Source of the DNA: Cryptomeria japonica
Taxonomy: Eukaryota > Streptophyta > Pinopsida > Cupressales > Cupressaceae
Direction of reading: 5' to 3'
Length of the DNA: 60,000 nt
NCBI RefSeq assembly: GCF_030272615.1
Contig: NC_081405.1
Coordinates: forward strand, 568,043,095-568,103,094
Shown here: positions 10,993 through 23,153 of the stretch, piece by piece
How positions within the stretch are numbered: position 1 is the stretch's first letter
How the letters are laid out: every line of letters starts with the position of its first letter
The notes under the pieces: generated by a model
Databases searched by the model: none
The model's input: the letters and a program-made list of their open reading frames with translations, nothing else
Told to the model about the DNA's origin: nothing
Made by a program: the position numbers and the translations under genes

Positions 10993-11004
10993 GCTCTAAT
11001 ACCA
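10993..11004 (-). promoter_or_regulatory. Primer binding site of element B (initiator Met tRNA)
   Basis: On the - strand, two bases after the LTR end (CCTAACA) the sequence is TGGTATTAGAGC. It matches the complement of the 3' end of plant initiator Met tRNA (TGGTATCAGAGC) with one C-to-T change. Confidence 0.9.
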
Positions 11005-11006
11005 AT

Positions 11007-12056
11007 TGTTAGGTCCCGGAGGCAACTGAGAGGGAGGGGGTGAATTAGTTGTCCAATAAATACAAACCAAAACTAACTTAACCAAACTTAATTCTTAATG
11101 CCGACAAACCAAACTTTAATACTGGTAGATAGTTTAACAGTTAATTGCAGTACTGGTAAAGTTTAATGCATGAAACAAAAAGACAAATAACATACACAAC
11201 ACAACACAATTATTTGTACGTGGAAACCCTGTAAGGGGAAAAACCACAGTGGGAAACCTTATCCACAATCAGATGATACTACTATAGATAGTATGTGTGT
11301 ACAAATGGGGTTTGCACATGTAAAAAGGCCAACTGCCTAGAGCTCACTGCTCAATCACAAAATGGGAGTCACACTGACTACAATTGGATCGTTAAATCCA
11401 ATAATAATGTACTACTCAGAATATCATCTTCATATGCTGTATTAGTACTGGTAAAGCTCTAATTTTCCTTCTTCAAACCTTCCTCCAATCTTTAATGATG
11501 TCTACGTGTATAGCTCTACTTATATTCACATATACCTTATTACAATCCTTTTCTACACTCTACCACACAATCTCATAAATGAGATCTTACATATATACCA
11601 AAACCTAAGACCAAATGAGTAGGGCGGCTCACTAAGATATTACAATAAAATCAATTACAAATGAATCAATATGTCATGCATGATGTCAGCTCAATACATT
11701 TACAATAACAATAAATCATCTTCATGACGTGTCATGCTGATCTAGAATAGATATGCTTGCCGGTCCATAACCTAGACCTATTTGCTGGTAACAACAAATA
11801 TGAAAACCCGATTAGACCAATGAACAAATCACCAAAACCAAGTTTCCAAATGATGTCTTCTACATAACCAAGTAATCTCCAAGTCATTCCAAATGTCGGT
11901 GAACAATATAACCTATCGGTGAACCAAATACCGGTGACTATGCATAAGTCACCAAACATGTCGGTGAACATAACCAAAGATCTCCAAGTGTTGATAAGTG
12001 TTGACAAGTGTTGACATCAATGACAAAACCATATCCATATATCCAAAATACCAACA
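11007..12056 (-). repeat. 5' LTR of element B
   Basis: 1050 bp, TG...CA termini on both strands, partner of 5388-6433. It carries the element promoter; a TATA-like tatatat lies at 11591-11598 on the - strand, about 585 bp before the LTR end. Confidence 0.95.
11591..11598 (-). promoter_or_regulatory. Candidate TATA box in the 5' LTR of B
   Basis: The reverse strand reads ggtatatatgtaag in a less AT-rich context. Position within the LTR suits a U3/R boundary. No transcript evidence. Confidence 0.4.
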
Positions 12057-12353
12057 TTACCAACCCTCCAGAAGAGACTTAGAGATGCAGGGATGCAACA
12101 ATCCGGTGAGCTTATCATATGTACTTTTTAGATCCAGGTTGATGAAGATGATGCTACTAGTTAGGGGGAGTAGTTAGTTGTTTGGTTCAGTAGTCTTGGT
12201 TTAGTATCCATCCCTTGTCATTGATATCAAAGGGGGAGAAGGTATTCATTTGAAAACTGCTATATCTTTTGATGGTTTTGGAGATTGTTGGTATTCCTTG
12301 GCACTTGGATGTTTTCCACATTCAGTGTTGCCATCAATGCCAAATAGGGAGCT
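12057..12353 (+). other. Element A 3' end after B: coding tail, 3' UTR and PPTs
   Basis: It begins with the second copy of ttacc and continues the reading interrupted at 5387 (LGVT followed by NPPEET), then noncoding sequence. Three purine tracts occur: gttagggggagtag (about 12161-12174), tcaaagggggagaagg (about 12227-12242) and gccaaatagggagct (about 12339-12353). The last one abuts the LTR and is the PPT. Confidence 0.75.
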
Positions 12354-13560
12354 TGTTGGAAATATGTTGGATTTGGTTAAGTATTGTCATTGATGTCAAC
12401 AATGTATCCCAGTTGGAGACTATCCCGGTTGGATATATCCTGATTAGTCTTGGTGATCATTCTGATCTGGTATGATCAAATCTCTAGAATCCATTTTGGA
12501 TGCTTATTCTGATGGTTATATGCTTGCTATATTTTGGTGGTTTCATGATTTGGTTATCACTTTTAGTATTTCCAATTACCATTTGGTCTATGCCTTTACT
12601 GGCTGGCTTTTGGCTTTATAGTCTTCTGACATTCTTGGTTAGCTTTACCGATATGTTGTTTTGGTGACTTGGTCAGTGGATTTTGGGTCTGGCTTATGGA
12701 ATCGATTTCCTTCATTATGTTGGTGCTTCTTGATCATATTCTGAATGTTTGGTGACTTTTCTATTATGGTGGTCCTATTTAGATCCGGTTAAAATTTCAC
12801 TGAGGATTTCTATCGGCAAGTGAAGCATGTTTGACCTTGGTCTTAGTAGAATCCTCGATGGATATAATTGTTTGGTTACTTGATTTAGGTCCATGCTATG
12901 TAATATAAATCATAATATTGGTTTGGTGGTATCATGTGATGTAATTTTTGTAATTATGGGTTTTTGGGTTTAGGGTTTAGCAGACCTTGTCAATAAGGTT
13001 GATGATCTATATTTATAGGTGACTTATTCATGTAATATGGGATGTGATGGTTATGGTTGGTTAAGTCTGCATTATAAAAAAAATAATTAACTGTGAATAA
13101 AGTCATATCATTCAGGTGAAGGTTGGAAAGGTTTTGTATTGCAGAGTAGACATCGGTGCTTAACTGAAACTATATCAGGCATTTGTAGATGCTACTTTCA
13201 TAGTTCATTGTTTTTTGGATTGTAGTTCGATGATTTTGTAAGTCAGTGAGACTTACCTCTATGATGAGAAATACACTCTAGGGTATTGGCCTTTCTATAT
13301 ATGCAGACCCCATTGCAATTATTCACAATACTATTGCAAAGTATTCATCTGATTGTGGGTAGGGTTTCCACCGTGGTTTTTCCCTTTCTGATTTTTCCAT
13401 GTCAAAATATTGGTATTATGTGTGTTGTTCTTGCATGATATATTCTTCATTGAGTTGTGCTCTGGTATAAGGTTTATAATTGAATTAATTTCTGATATTT
13501 TTAGTAAACTAATTCATCACCCCCCTCTCAGTTTACTGTCGGTATCAATGCATTCCAACA
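12354..13560 (+). repeat. 3' LTR of element A
   Basis: Starts TGTTGGAA and ends TTCCAACA, an eight-base perfect terminal inverted repeat, preceded by a PPT. The partner LTR is outside the window, so no TSD can be checked. A segment near 13505-13535 (aattcatcacccccctctcag) is shared in style with the LTRs of B and D. Confidence 0.85.
13008..13017 (+). promoter_or_regulatory. Candidate TATA box in the A LTR
   Basis: tatatttata in the middle of the LTR, about 540 bp before its end; plausible U3/R boundary. Confidence 0.4.
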
Positions 13561-14070
13561 AAAAGCATTTGTCAAAATGAAAATAATAGTTCACAATTTA
13601 TACTCATATGTCTTCTCTACACAACCACTGAACCTTAGATATATTTCACACTTCCTTCATATCATAATAGAACACTATTCTTCATTCATCATCATCATAT
13701 ATCTTATATCAAGCATAACCGATCTACCTAATATTTACCAGTCACATCAAAATAAAATTTGCTAGGTCAATCGAAGGAAAATGTAACATGTACATAACAT
13801 TGACCTAAAAATATATCATTCAGAAGGTAAATAAAACATGTGAGGGTTCACACCAAATTGGAACACCTTCTAATCATTATCAAAAAGCTTTGCACACGAT
13901 TTCTCTGACCAATATGCATAAGATAGTACAAATAGATTTTCTAGATTATCAAAAATGTCTTAACCTAGACCCAAAAATAGAATAAGATGTCCATCATTAA
14001 ATATCTACACCACCTTAAGAATAGTAATATTTGATCTACATGATCATTTGAATCATATATAGTATAGGCA
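13561..14070. other. AT-rich sequence without recognisable genes
   Basis: This stretch separates element A from element D. Short open frames only, no LTR-like ends. It is the longest candidate for host DNA that is not obviously retroelement, or it may be part of a decayed older element. Confidence 0.5.
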
Positions 14071-16507
14071 TGTTGGCATTGTGTTGTCATTGATGTCAAC
14101 CGGTATGGGATATTGATGTGTAGTATCGTCATTGATACATATAGGATGTGATGTCTTTGATGTCACCTAGCTTAGCAATTAACTAGTAAGGAAGAGAAGG
14201 TAATATATCATAATGGCCATTGGATTCACCAGTACACAAGTTAGTGTTGACTTGTGTTGAAGACATAAGGATTGCAGACTGGTAAGTGATATGTTGGTAG
14301 TGCATAGTTTCCAACCAACAAGAGAGCAAGATGTTGGGTTGTTGATTGCGATGAAGAGGGGGGATGTTACAAAAATCATATCAACACCGAAAGTGAAGTA
14401 TGTGTAGGCCACCGATATGTTGTGTGGATGTGAAAAAATAGGACTCCTGCCAGATAAAGATGCATTCACCAAATGAAGAGATGACTGATAGTGAATGTCC
14501 CCAACCAGATCATATGTGCCTGTTTGAAGATATGCATGCTCAAATAGGGAAGCCACATTCATGTGATGCAGGATGGAGATGATAAGGATCCACTCCCACC
14601 GGTAAGTGGAGATTATCTTCTATTATGCATGGAATGCATTGTAATCCTCCGAGATAAGATAAAAGAGTAGAAGGTAGGTGATTGAAGGCTCCCACTGGAT
14701 GAGTTGGTGAAAGACTAAGTTGCCTTAGGTGCATGAGATCAGAGATATACACTGGATCAGGCAGGTAGACATGATGAGTTTCCTGTACACATATTGAAGG
14801 ATATGTTTGTCACTTTGACAAACCAATTGATAGGTGAACCAGTCTATTGAATGAAGAAGGCAAGGCTGAGCAGTTTCAAATAGAGGATGTTTCCAAAATG
14901 TAGATGAAGTTTGGTGCCATCGGTGTGCATGGTATCTTACCAATATACATGCAAAAGATATTGCCGGTATAGATGTAGACAGGTAAGATGACAAAAATAT
15001 AGATGTAGAAAGCTCCCATCTATTGATGATGTGCATAAGGTAAGTTGGCAAGTATGCCAACTGGGATGAGTATTCCACTGGAAGAGAAGCAAAGTGCAAG
15101 AGTGAAGACAAATCGGTTAGGGTATAAACAACAAGTTCTGTGAACTAGTAGATGAACCTGGTTGTGTGGTTTGTCGGTGATCCTATCCAAACCAACATAG
15201 AAGACTAAGTTGAGGTGGATGTCGACAAAGGGGCCACGTGGAGGTGAAGTGGAATCCATGCATAGATTGGTGTGGCGTGTTAGTGAAGTTGTTGGCAACT
15301 GGTCCAACATTTATGGCGACTGCAAAGATTGAGGAATCAAGGTAGAGGATTGCGTCTCGAGATCAAGGAAACAATAGAGGTCCAGTATAGGCTGATCTTG
15401 TAGATCTAAGAGGGTGAAGGAAACCACATCATGCACGTGATTGATTAGATAAAAGGCTAAAAATCATGCTATAGATGGCTAAAGAGAGAAGACATGATTC
15501 GCAAGGAAAATAGTTGGGCGACGCTCATTGATTGAGTGTTAAACATCGATCAAGTAAATGATATGAGATTAGATATGATATATCATGATGATCAAAGATC
15601 AGATCGGATGTAGATTCAGTGCATGGTGGAAACCCTAGCATGCCAATGTCCAAACTCATGTTTTGGCAGGAAAATATAAGAGTGTGAGCCAAAGATGTAG
15701 TTGGTGTTGCTGCATGTGAGGGAAAATTAGTCAAGTGCTCAATGCAATTCAGACAAGAGACTGAGTGAGTGACTAAGAATCAGAGAATTAGGTTGAAGAG
15801 TTCAACCGGCGAGAGTGAGGCAACCAGTAGCTTGCCATTAAGTCTGACAGAAGAGAACCAATAGAGAGAATAACCGACAGAGAAGAGTGACATAAGATTG
15901 TAGAGAAGGTAAGTTGAGAACCGATAGCAATCAGATAGAAGACATTTGACTGAGAGTAGAAGGCCAGTGGTCGCTAGCAGCAGTGTGATCAGAGAGTAGT
16001 GAGAAGCGAGAAGAACTGACAGAGAAGAAGAAGAGGCTGAACTGGTAAGGTTGTAGCAGAAAGAAGGTGAGAAGAGAATTGACAGAGATCTGTGTAGAGG
16101 TGAAACGGTAGAGAGATTTGCATAAGAGTTACAAATTTCTTTTGTAACAATGATATTACTTTTTTATTTAATATATGTTTATTGTAGATCACTTAGTTGG
16201 AGCTCGGTGCTCCTTGGGTTGGTACCCTAAATGTTGTAACTGAGGTTTTCATTGTGAGGCTAGATTGGAGTAGTAGTCTCCAGCAACATTTCTCACTAAT
16301 GTTTTTCCCATCTTGGGTTTTCCTCATACATATGGTGTTATGTGGTGTCCCTTTTATGTGTGGTTGCATTTGTGTTATCCTCCCATCTAACTGGTATGTC
16401 TACTCTATGTTAGATCTATTAACCAGTTTATACACATAGGATAGAAAAGGGTTAAGTTTGGAAATCACTGATTCACCCCCCCTCTCACTGACATCTTGTG
16501 TTCAACA
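14071..16507 (+). repeat. 5' LTR of element D
   Basis: 2437 bp, TGTTGGCATTG...GTTCAACA. Matches 21302-23153 plus 31018-31649 along its whole length. Open frames on either strand within it are short and are not supported as genes. Confidence 0.93.
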
Positions 16508-16509
16508 AT

Positions 16510-16521
16510 TGGTATCAGAGC
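16510..16521 (+). promoter_or_regulatory. Primer binding site of element D (initiator Met tRNA)
   Basis: TGGTATCAGAGC two bases after the LTR end, an exact complement of the initiator Met tRNA 3' end. Confidence 0.93.
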
Positions 16522-16570
16522 CTAGGTTCCTGGTTGATAAGATTTCTCTAGCTTGGGTAGATTCTAGTAT

Positions 16571-18150
16571 TTGAACTCAATGGTTTGTTTTGTGTCAATC
16601 CCTATTCCTATATTTGATGATTCAAATTTTCTTGTTTGGATTTATAGGAAGGAAGTCTACCTATACTCTTTAGGGTTTGATGTGTGGATGTCGGTTGTTA
16701 ATGGCTACCCTAGTAAAGTTAGTCCTCCCACCGATTCAGATGCAGAAGGAAGAAACTGGTGTAATGATGTAGCAATGAAGGCTATATTCTATGGGCTCAC
16801 AGATGATATCTCCTCATAGGAAGACATATGCAAATTGGCAAAAATCCTATGGGACAGATTGAAGAAAATTTATGGAAATGAACCTTGTAGTGCAGAACCG
16901 GTTTGTGAAGATAAGATGAGAAATGCAACTCATGTATCTGCAGATGATGAAGGTAGATTTGTTTGTAGTAGCCACAATGATGAAAAAGGAACCCACCTCT
17001 TCATGGCTCAAGAATGAGAGGATGAGAGGCACACATATTAGAATGATCATGAAGATCACTCCTACTGACATGATGTGTTTGCCAGTGATAATTAAGGTGA
17101 AGAAGAATATGAGGTAGGAGTGTATCTTGAAGGAGAGCTTGTAAGTGCACTCGAAGAACTTAGTAGAGTGAGGAATGAATACAAGGTATTCAAGAATGTT
17201 GCAGTTGTGGACCAAAACTGGTTAATAAAATGCCTTGAAGAATCTGAGAAACGCATCTCAGAGTTGAAGACTCGACAAGAAGACACCAAGGAGTGTTGGT
17301 GTAAGGATCTAGCATTTGAGCTAGAGGCAAAACATAAATAATATTTGTAGCTAGTAGGAGAAGTGGAAAGTCTCTGAAATGACCTTGAGAAGTGTTAGGA
17401 TGAGCTCAAGGTGAGAATGTGGTTTGATGGCAGCAGTGATGCCTTGGACAAAATGTTGAAGAAGCAAAAGCATGCCAAGGATACTAGAGGATATGGAAGT
17501 GGTTCTGGTGAATGCTCCACCAGCAAGAATGTTCCCCACAGTGACATTCTATTTGTCTCCTCAAATGGAGATAACAAGGGATATATATTCACTATCTGGA
17601 ATTCTCCCTGGAAGAAGGTTGATCTAACCACAACCGGTGAAGACATGGAGTCAAGGATGAAGATTGGTGTTGCAAGAAGGAGAAACAATGCAGATCCCAA
17701 AGGTAAAGGCAAAACAGGAGAAGGCAGCTTCATTGGAAGCAAGAACATGAGAATACCTCCTACCAGTAGAAGACAAGGAGATTCTACCACCCACAAGACA
17801 AGGCAAGTGTGGGAAAAGAAGAGATCAGATGGAAGAGCTAGAGAGCATGGACAATCTAAGATCCATCCCCAGAGAAGTAAAAATGGAGATACTAAACCGA
17901 CAAGATCTCCTCATGCATGGCAAAACAAATTTGTAAGTTATGCGCCCCCTTTCTCCAGTAGCTATTTTTCTTGTAAAGGATATGGCCATAGGGTAGATGA
18001 ACACAGAATGAAGTCTAGGAATATAGAGTATGTTCTTCATAGAAACAATAATGTCATTTGTTGGAGGTGTAATGGCTTGGCCATAAAAGTCATAACTACA
18101 AAAGGATGAACTTGTAGTCACATGACAACTAGTGTAGTAGCTATGCTTAA
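16571..18150 (+). pseudogene. gag: Copia-type gag of element D
   Basis: The start ATG at 16571 (or 16580) is about 50 bases after the PBS. The N-terminal capsid-like part includes FDDSNFLVWIYRKEVYLYSL and ends at a TAG near 16817; homology-like sequence goes on (LAKILWDRLKKIYGNEP). The middle (about 17120-17400) is a heptad-like coiled coil (LEEESEKRIS-type, from LEESEKRISELK). The FDGSSDALDKMLKKQKHAKD motif follows at about 17420-17480, like plant SIRE-type Gag. The C-terminus is basic and has two zinc knuckles: CKGYGHRVDEHRM (last Cys replaced by His) and CWRCNGL, where one extra base shifts the frame; in the shifted frame GHKSHNYK is seen. Several stops and shifts: not functional now. Confidence 0.75.
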
Positions 18151-18909
18151 CATGAAAATGGATATAGAGCATATGAGAGACAAAATGTTGCATGGAACAA
18201 AAGTAGAATAGTTTTTGTTCCTACAAGATCAAGTGGTCGATCGGTTTCGGTAGGAGGTTAAAATGGCATGACCGGAAGAAGATGGTCTAACCAGTTTGAC
18301 AGAAGGTCCTCCAAACATGCATTTGGCATGAACAATGTTTGATTCTAAAACAAAGTCTCTGGTCATGTTGCAAACTCGGGTAAAGAAAGGACCAATCAGT
18401 AAAAGAAGGAAAGACCTACTCCCAAGATTGAAAATGGGAATAAGAATGAGACCAAGTAGGTATGGAGGAAGAAGTAAGAAGATGCAACCATGGAACGACA
18501 TTGTGCATTCAATGCATAGGTGATATCTCCTAAGGATTAAAGGAGATGCATGACCTTAGGGGGAGTAATACCTTGACCATATCATTCACCCCCCTCAGTG
18601 GAAGAGGACACATGGAGGATCAAATTGTTGTTGGTATGAAGGAAGCAAATCAAAAGATAAGTGTGTGTGTAGTGGCTGCCTTGGGTACACACCTACATAT
18701 GAGAGATGGATCACTTCTACATGTGTCAATGGATGGAAAATTTGAAATTGGGATCAGATGCGAATTGACACAAGAAGACATGAGTAAGAGGAAGGTTCTC
18801 TGGTAGAAATGATGGTCTGGTGCAGGAAACTAGTATGAGCAGTAGGTTACCGGTATGTATACTAACTGGTAGTATAGGTTATGTAAGACAATGAGGTCCA
18901 GGATCATTG
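18151..18909 (+). other. Element D internal region after gag, no pol
   Basis: Short frames only. The position should hold protease and integrase in an autonomous copia element, but no DSG, HHCC or DDE motif is visible in any frame. A purine box ggggagtaa occurs near 18559. A short Lys/Arg-rich frame (18335-18523) has no recognisable family. Confidence 0.6.
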
Positions 18910-20292
18910 TGATGCAGAGCATCATACAAACCAAATGATCAATAGGATCCTTTATGATCCTTTCAACATTCATTCAATAATATCTTTGAACAAAGGCAAC
19001 TTATAAAGAAAACCACAACATTGCTGTCTTCAAGACAGTCTTTAAAGATTGAATTATTTGACCAATCAAAACTCCAAACCAAAATTTCTGGAAAATACAA
19101 TGTTTGTAGATAACTACATTATCTATCATCTTATAAAATCTTAAGGTCTGATAATCTCATTTGATTCCCCAAACAATTATTTTTTAGACTATAAATTCTG
19201 ATCCATGTCTCTATCATAATCCAGATTTAAAACTCCAACCCCTGCCTAGGGCATCATATATCTTTCTCAAAACAATTTCAAATGATACCAAACCAATTCC
19301 ATCTGAAGAATATATGAATCTAGTTTTTGAATATGTAAACTATTTATTTTTACCAATCATAAATAATTATACCATCACAACTCTTTTCCTGCAACTCCAT
19401 TGAAGAGGGTTTAAAACCAGTCTTCATTAAAAATGTCATAGATTCCATAAATCATCATGAAATTGAACCAAACAAAAATGAAATGAAATATTACTCAAAT
19501 ATCTTTCCAATGAATATAATTAGAGTTCTTTAATCTTCCATATACGTTCTTACCACGCATTTCACTATGACTGTTCTCAAAAATCCTGAATCTGCAAATA
19601 CTAACTTTCACGAAAAATCTCATAACTTCCTCCATAGTTAATAAAAATTGATCAAACCAAAAGTATAGGAAAGAGGATTCAATATACTATCTAAAAATTA
19701 CTATATTACATGGTTTCCAGGCCTTACATGGCCATACAAGGCCTGGAAACAACAACTTAACAAAAAAAACAAATCAAAATAAGAGATTCAAATTCACTCA
19801 ACTGCTCCAAAATGTTCTCCTCTTTCTCTATTCTCTCCAATATGATTTGGTTCGACCAATACATCATATTTATACATATTTAGGTAGTTAGAAACCACTT
19901 AACCACCCTTATGACCTTTCATCTTCCTTCTGACAACTTTTAATGCCTTTTTGCATTGTTTCATGCTTTACAATTTTTATGCATTTTGACAACTTTTATG
20001 ACACTTAATAAAAATGACTCCACACTTTGTAAAATCACCCTAGACATGTCCAAATAACCTATTTAAGACCTTTTACATGATTTTTAGCCTTTATTAGACA
20101 TTCTTTCATATTTTTGTCTTCTTGATCAAACTAGGACCTTAACATAACAATATTAACAATGTCATATAAATGGCTTCACATAGCCTTACATTTAGACTCA
20201 AATACATCACAAATGAATCAAATATATTTTAATACATGATATAAGGACTCTTAAACTCATTTATCTCTTGTACTTTAGGTGCCTCTGCACCA
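18910..20292 (+). mobile_element. Solo-LTR-like insertion in D, TSD cattg
   Basis: 1383 bp bounded by TGATGCAGAG and CTCTGCACCA, an inverted repeat with one mismatch in ten that extends imperfectly further in. The same five bases cattg flank it (18905-18909 and 20293-20297). It is AT-rich, noncoding, and has a TATA-like tatttata at 19867-19874. These features fit a solo LTR formed by LTR-LTR recombination; a small non-autonomous element is the alternative. Orientation is inferred from the TATA-like site. Confidence 0.7.
19713..19750. repeat. Perfect 13-bp hairpin
   Basis: GTTTCCAGGCCTT and AAGGCCTGGAAAC are separated by a 12-base loop. Located in the U3-like part of the solo-LTR-like insert. 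Confidence 0.9.
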
Positions 20293-20297
20293 CATTG

Positions 20298-21301
20298 CAT
20301 TAACTTTGGTAGCATGGCATGAGGAGTTTATGTCTTAGGTGGTGCTAGTGAAGACCTAAATGACATATGTTGGCCTGGTTGTTGATCATGTATACATGCA
20401 TCTTTTTTGGGCTAACCGGTTTGATTTATGGCATGATAATGATATTGTATGGTATTGTGTACATCTAGGATTATGTCATATGATGTGGTGGAATTTGTGG
20501 AACTGATAGATCATCAGTTGATCACATATGCATAGCTCAATCGATATATGGTGTAGATTGGAGCTCCAATTTTTAACTTGACAGGCAATGAGTGAGATCT
20601 ATGACTCAGGGGGAGTAGAAAACCATGTTTTCTGACCTGTATCAAACTTGCTAGACACAGGGGGTGTGCATGTGTATATGGTTGTACCAGTATGATTGTG
20701 TCTCTGGAAGTATTCGAGGTTGTGAGATATTTCAATGCCTATTCAATTGAAATCACAACTAGACCATCAAGAGTATTGCTTGCAAAGAGGGAGAGTTACC
20801 TGCACAAGAGAACATATAGTTAGTATCAGAGAAGATACAATTGGTATCAATGTTAGCTTCAATACTTGGTATCGGCAATTTGGGGTCAAATTGGCTTCTG
20901 CATATCAAAGGGAGATGATGTAGTCTAACTGGTAGGTATGTTGTATTTATTGACATGTGCCTTCAATTGGTTTCAGATTTGTTTATGCATGTGTTTCCGG
21001 TTTGCATATACACTTTGTTGCTGAGCAATTCGTGTCAATTGGTCGTTGAGGTCTCCATCTCAAGTGATGTGATTTGAGAGGATGCAAAGTATGATGGTAA
21101 AAGGAGGATATGCATTTGATAGACACAAGGCAGAGAGAAACCCTATCAGTGTCCTTTGCCATTGTTGTCAAAGGAGGAGAGAAATTCAGTAGTATTCCAC
21201 ATACTATATGTGTGAGAATCCATGGAACACACAAAGGAGGATATTGATTATGTAGTATGCCATATGCTACATGTGTTAACATCAATGCCAAAGGGGGAGA
21301 T
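20298..21301 (+). other. Element D 3' internal region with PPT
   Basis: Noncoding. It carries repeated purine boxes (actcagggggagtag near 20605, caaaggaggagag near 21171, caaaggaggat near 21232). The terminal PPT gccaaagggggagatt (about 21286-21301) directly precedes the 3' LTR and matches the PPT of element B. Confidence 0.7.
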
Positions 21302-23153
21302 TGTTGACATTGTGTTGTCATTGATGTCAACCCGTATAGGATGGCAATCGGTATGGGAGATTGATGTGTACTACTGTCATTGATACATACCAGATGTGAT
21401 GTCTTTGATGTCACCTAGATTAGCAAGTAACTGGTAAGGAAGAGAAAGTCATCTAGCATAATGGTCATTGGCATCATCGGTACACAAGTTTATGTTGACT
21501 TGTGTTGAAGATATAAGGACTGCAGACCGGTAATTGACATGTTGGCAAAGCATAGTTGCCAACCAACAAGAGAGAAAGATGATGGGTTGTTGATTGTGAT
21601 GAAGATGGGGAAGGTTACAAAAATCATATCAAAATTGGAAGTGAAGTATGTGTAGGACATCGATATATTGTATGTATGTGAAACAATAGGACTCCCATCA
21701 AATAAAGATGCAGTCACCAAATGAAGAGATGACTGATAGTGAATGTGCCCAATCAGATCATATGTGCCTATTTGAAGATATGCATGCTCAAATAGGGAAG
21801 CCACATTGGTGCAATGCAAGATGACCATGACAAGGATCCAGTCCCACAAGTAAGTGGAGATTATCTCCTATTATGCATAGAATGCATCACAGTCCTCCCA
21901 GATAAGACAAAAGAGTAAAAGATAGGTGATTGAAGGCTCCCACCAGATGAACTGGTGAAACACTAAGTTGCCTTAGGTGCATGAGATCAAAGATATGCAC
22001 CATATCAGCTGGGTAGAAATGATGAGTTGTCAGTATAGAGATTAAAGGTTATGTTTGTAACTTTGACAAACCAATTGATAAGTGAACTGGTCTATTGAAT
22101 GAAGAAGGAAAGGTTGAGCATTTGTAGATAGAGGATGTTGCCGAAATGTAGATGAAGTTTGGTGCCACCAGTGTGTATGGTATCTTACTAGTATACATGC
22201 AAAAGATGCTGTCGGTATAGATGTAGACAAGTAAGATGACAAAATGTAGATGCAGAAGGCTCCCATCTGTTGATGATGTGCATAAGGTAAGTTGGAAAGT
22301 ATGCAAACCAGGCTGAGTGTTCCACTAGAAGAGAAGCGGAGTGCAAGACTAAAGACATACCAATTAGGGTATAATTGATAGGGTTTGTGAACTGGTAGAT
22401 GAACCCGGTTGTGTGGTTGGTCGGTGATCCTATCTAAACTAACATAGGAAACTAAGTTGAGGTGGATGCTGAAAAATGAGACACATGGAGGTGAAGTTTC
22501 ATGCATGAACAGGTCAGTGTGGCGTGTCGGTGAAGTTGTTTGTGATTGGTCCAACATTTATGGCGACTACGAAGCTCAAGGAATGAAGGCAGAGGATTGT
22601 GGCTCGAGATCAAGGAAACAATAGAGATCCACTATAGAATGATCTTTCAGATCAAAGAGGGTGAAGGAAATCACTTTATGCACGTGATTGATCAGACAAA
22701 AGGCTGAAAATCATGCTACAAATGGCTAAAGATAGAAGACATGATTCGCAAGGAAAACAGTTGGGCGGTGCTCATTGATTGAGTGTTGAACATCGATCAA
22801 GGACATGATATCAGATTGGATATGATATGTCACAATTATCAGAGACCAGATTGGATAGAGATACGGTGCATGGTGGAAACCCTAGCATGCCAATGTTCAA
22901 AGTCATGTTTTGGCAAGAAAATATGGCTATAAGAGTGTGATCCAAAGATGTAGTTCATGTTTTTGCATGTGAGGGAAAATCAATCAAGTTATCAACACAA
23001 ATCAAAGAAGAGACTGAGTGAGTGAGTAAGAATTGGGTTGAAGAGTTCAATCAGAGAGAGTGAGGCAACCGCTATCTTGCCATTGAGTCTGATAGAGAAG
23101 AACCAATAGAGAAGAATCATAGAAGATTAGAGAGAAGGTAATCTAAGAACCGA
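21302..23153 (+). repeat. 3' LTR of element D, first part
   Basis: Starts TGTTGACATTGTGTTGTC and parallels 14071 onward by eye with scattered substitutions and small indels, until the E insertion at 23154. The last five bases, accga (23149-23153), are the target site. Confidence 0.92.

Larger units (their letters stand above)
5388..12056 (-). mobile_element. Complete-length Ty1/copia element B, TSD ttacc
   Basis: Two roughly 1.05 kb direct repeats (5388-6433 and 11007-12056) both begin TGTTAGGTCCCGG and end ACCAACA on the + strand. The same five bases, ttacc, flank the element at 5383-5387 and 12057-12061. Between them on the - strand are PBS, gag, protease, integrase, RT, RNase H and PPT in copia order. 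The element is inserted in the opposite orientation into the 3' part of element A. Stops and indels make it defective, but structurally it is whole. Confidence 0.95.
2408..13560 (+). mobile_element. Ty1/copia element A, 5'-cut, RT-deleted, split by element B
   Basis: Copia order gag, protease, integrase, RNase H is read on the + strand from 2408 to 5387. The element resumes after the B insertion at 12057 and ends with a 3' LTR at 12354-13560. Its 5' LTR, PBS and gag start are not in the window because sequence C replaces them at 2408. The whole RT domain is missing between about 4930 and 4985. Stops and frameshifts occur in every domain, so this is a dead copy. Joining 5387 to 12062 across B (with one copy of ttacc) restores continuous 3' sequence. 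Confidence 0.85.

Noticed and set aside
14179-15310. Genes on the - strand of the D LTR
   Set aside because: Frames of 70-130 codons recur in weaker form in the other LTR, have no recognised domain and are not conserved in frame.
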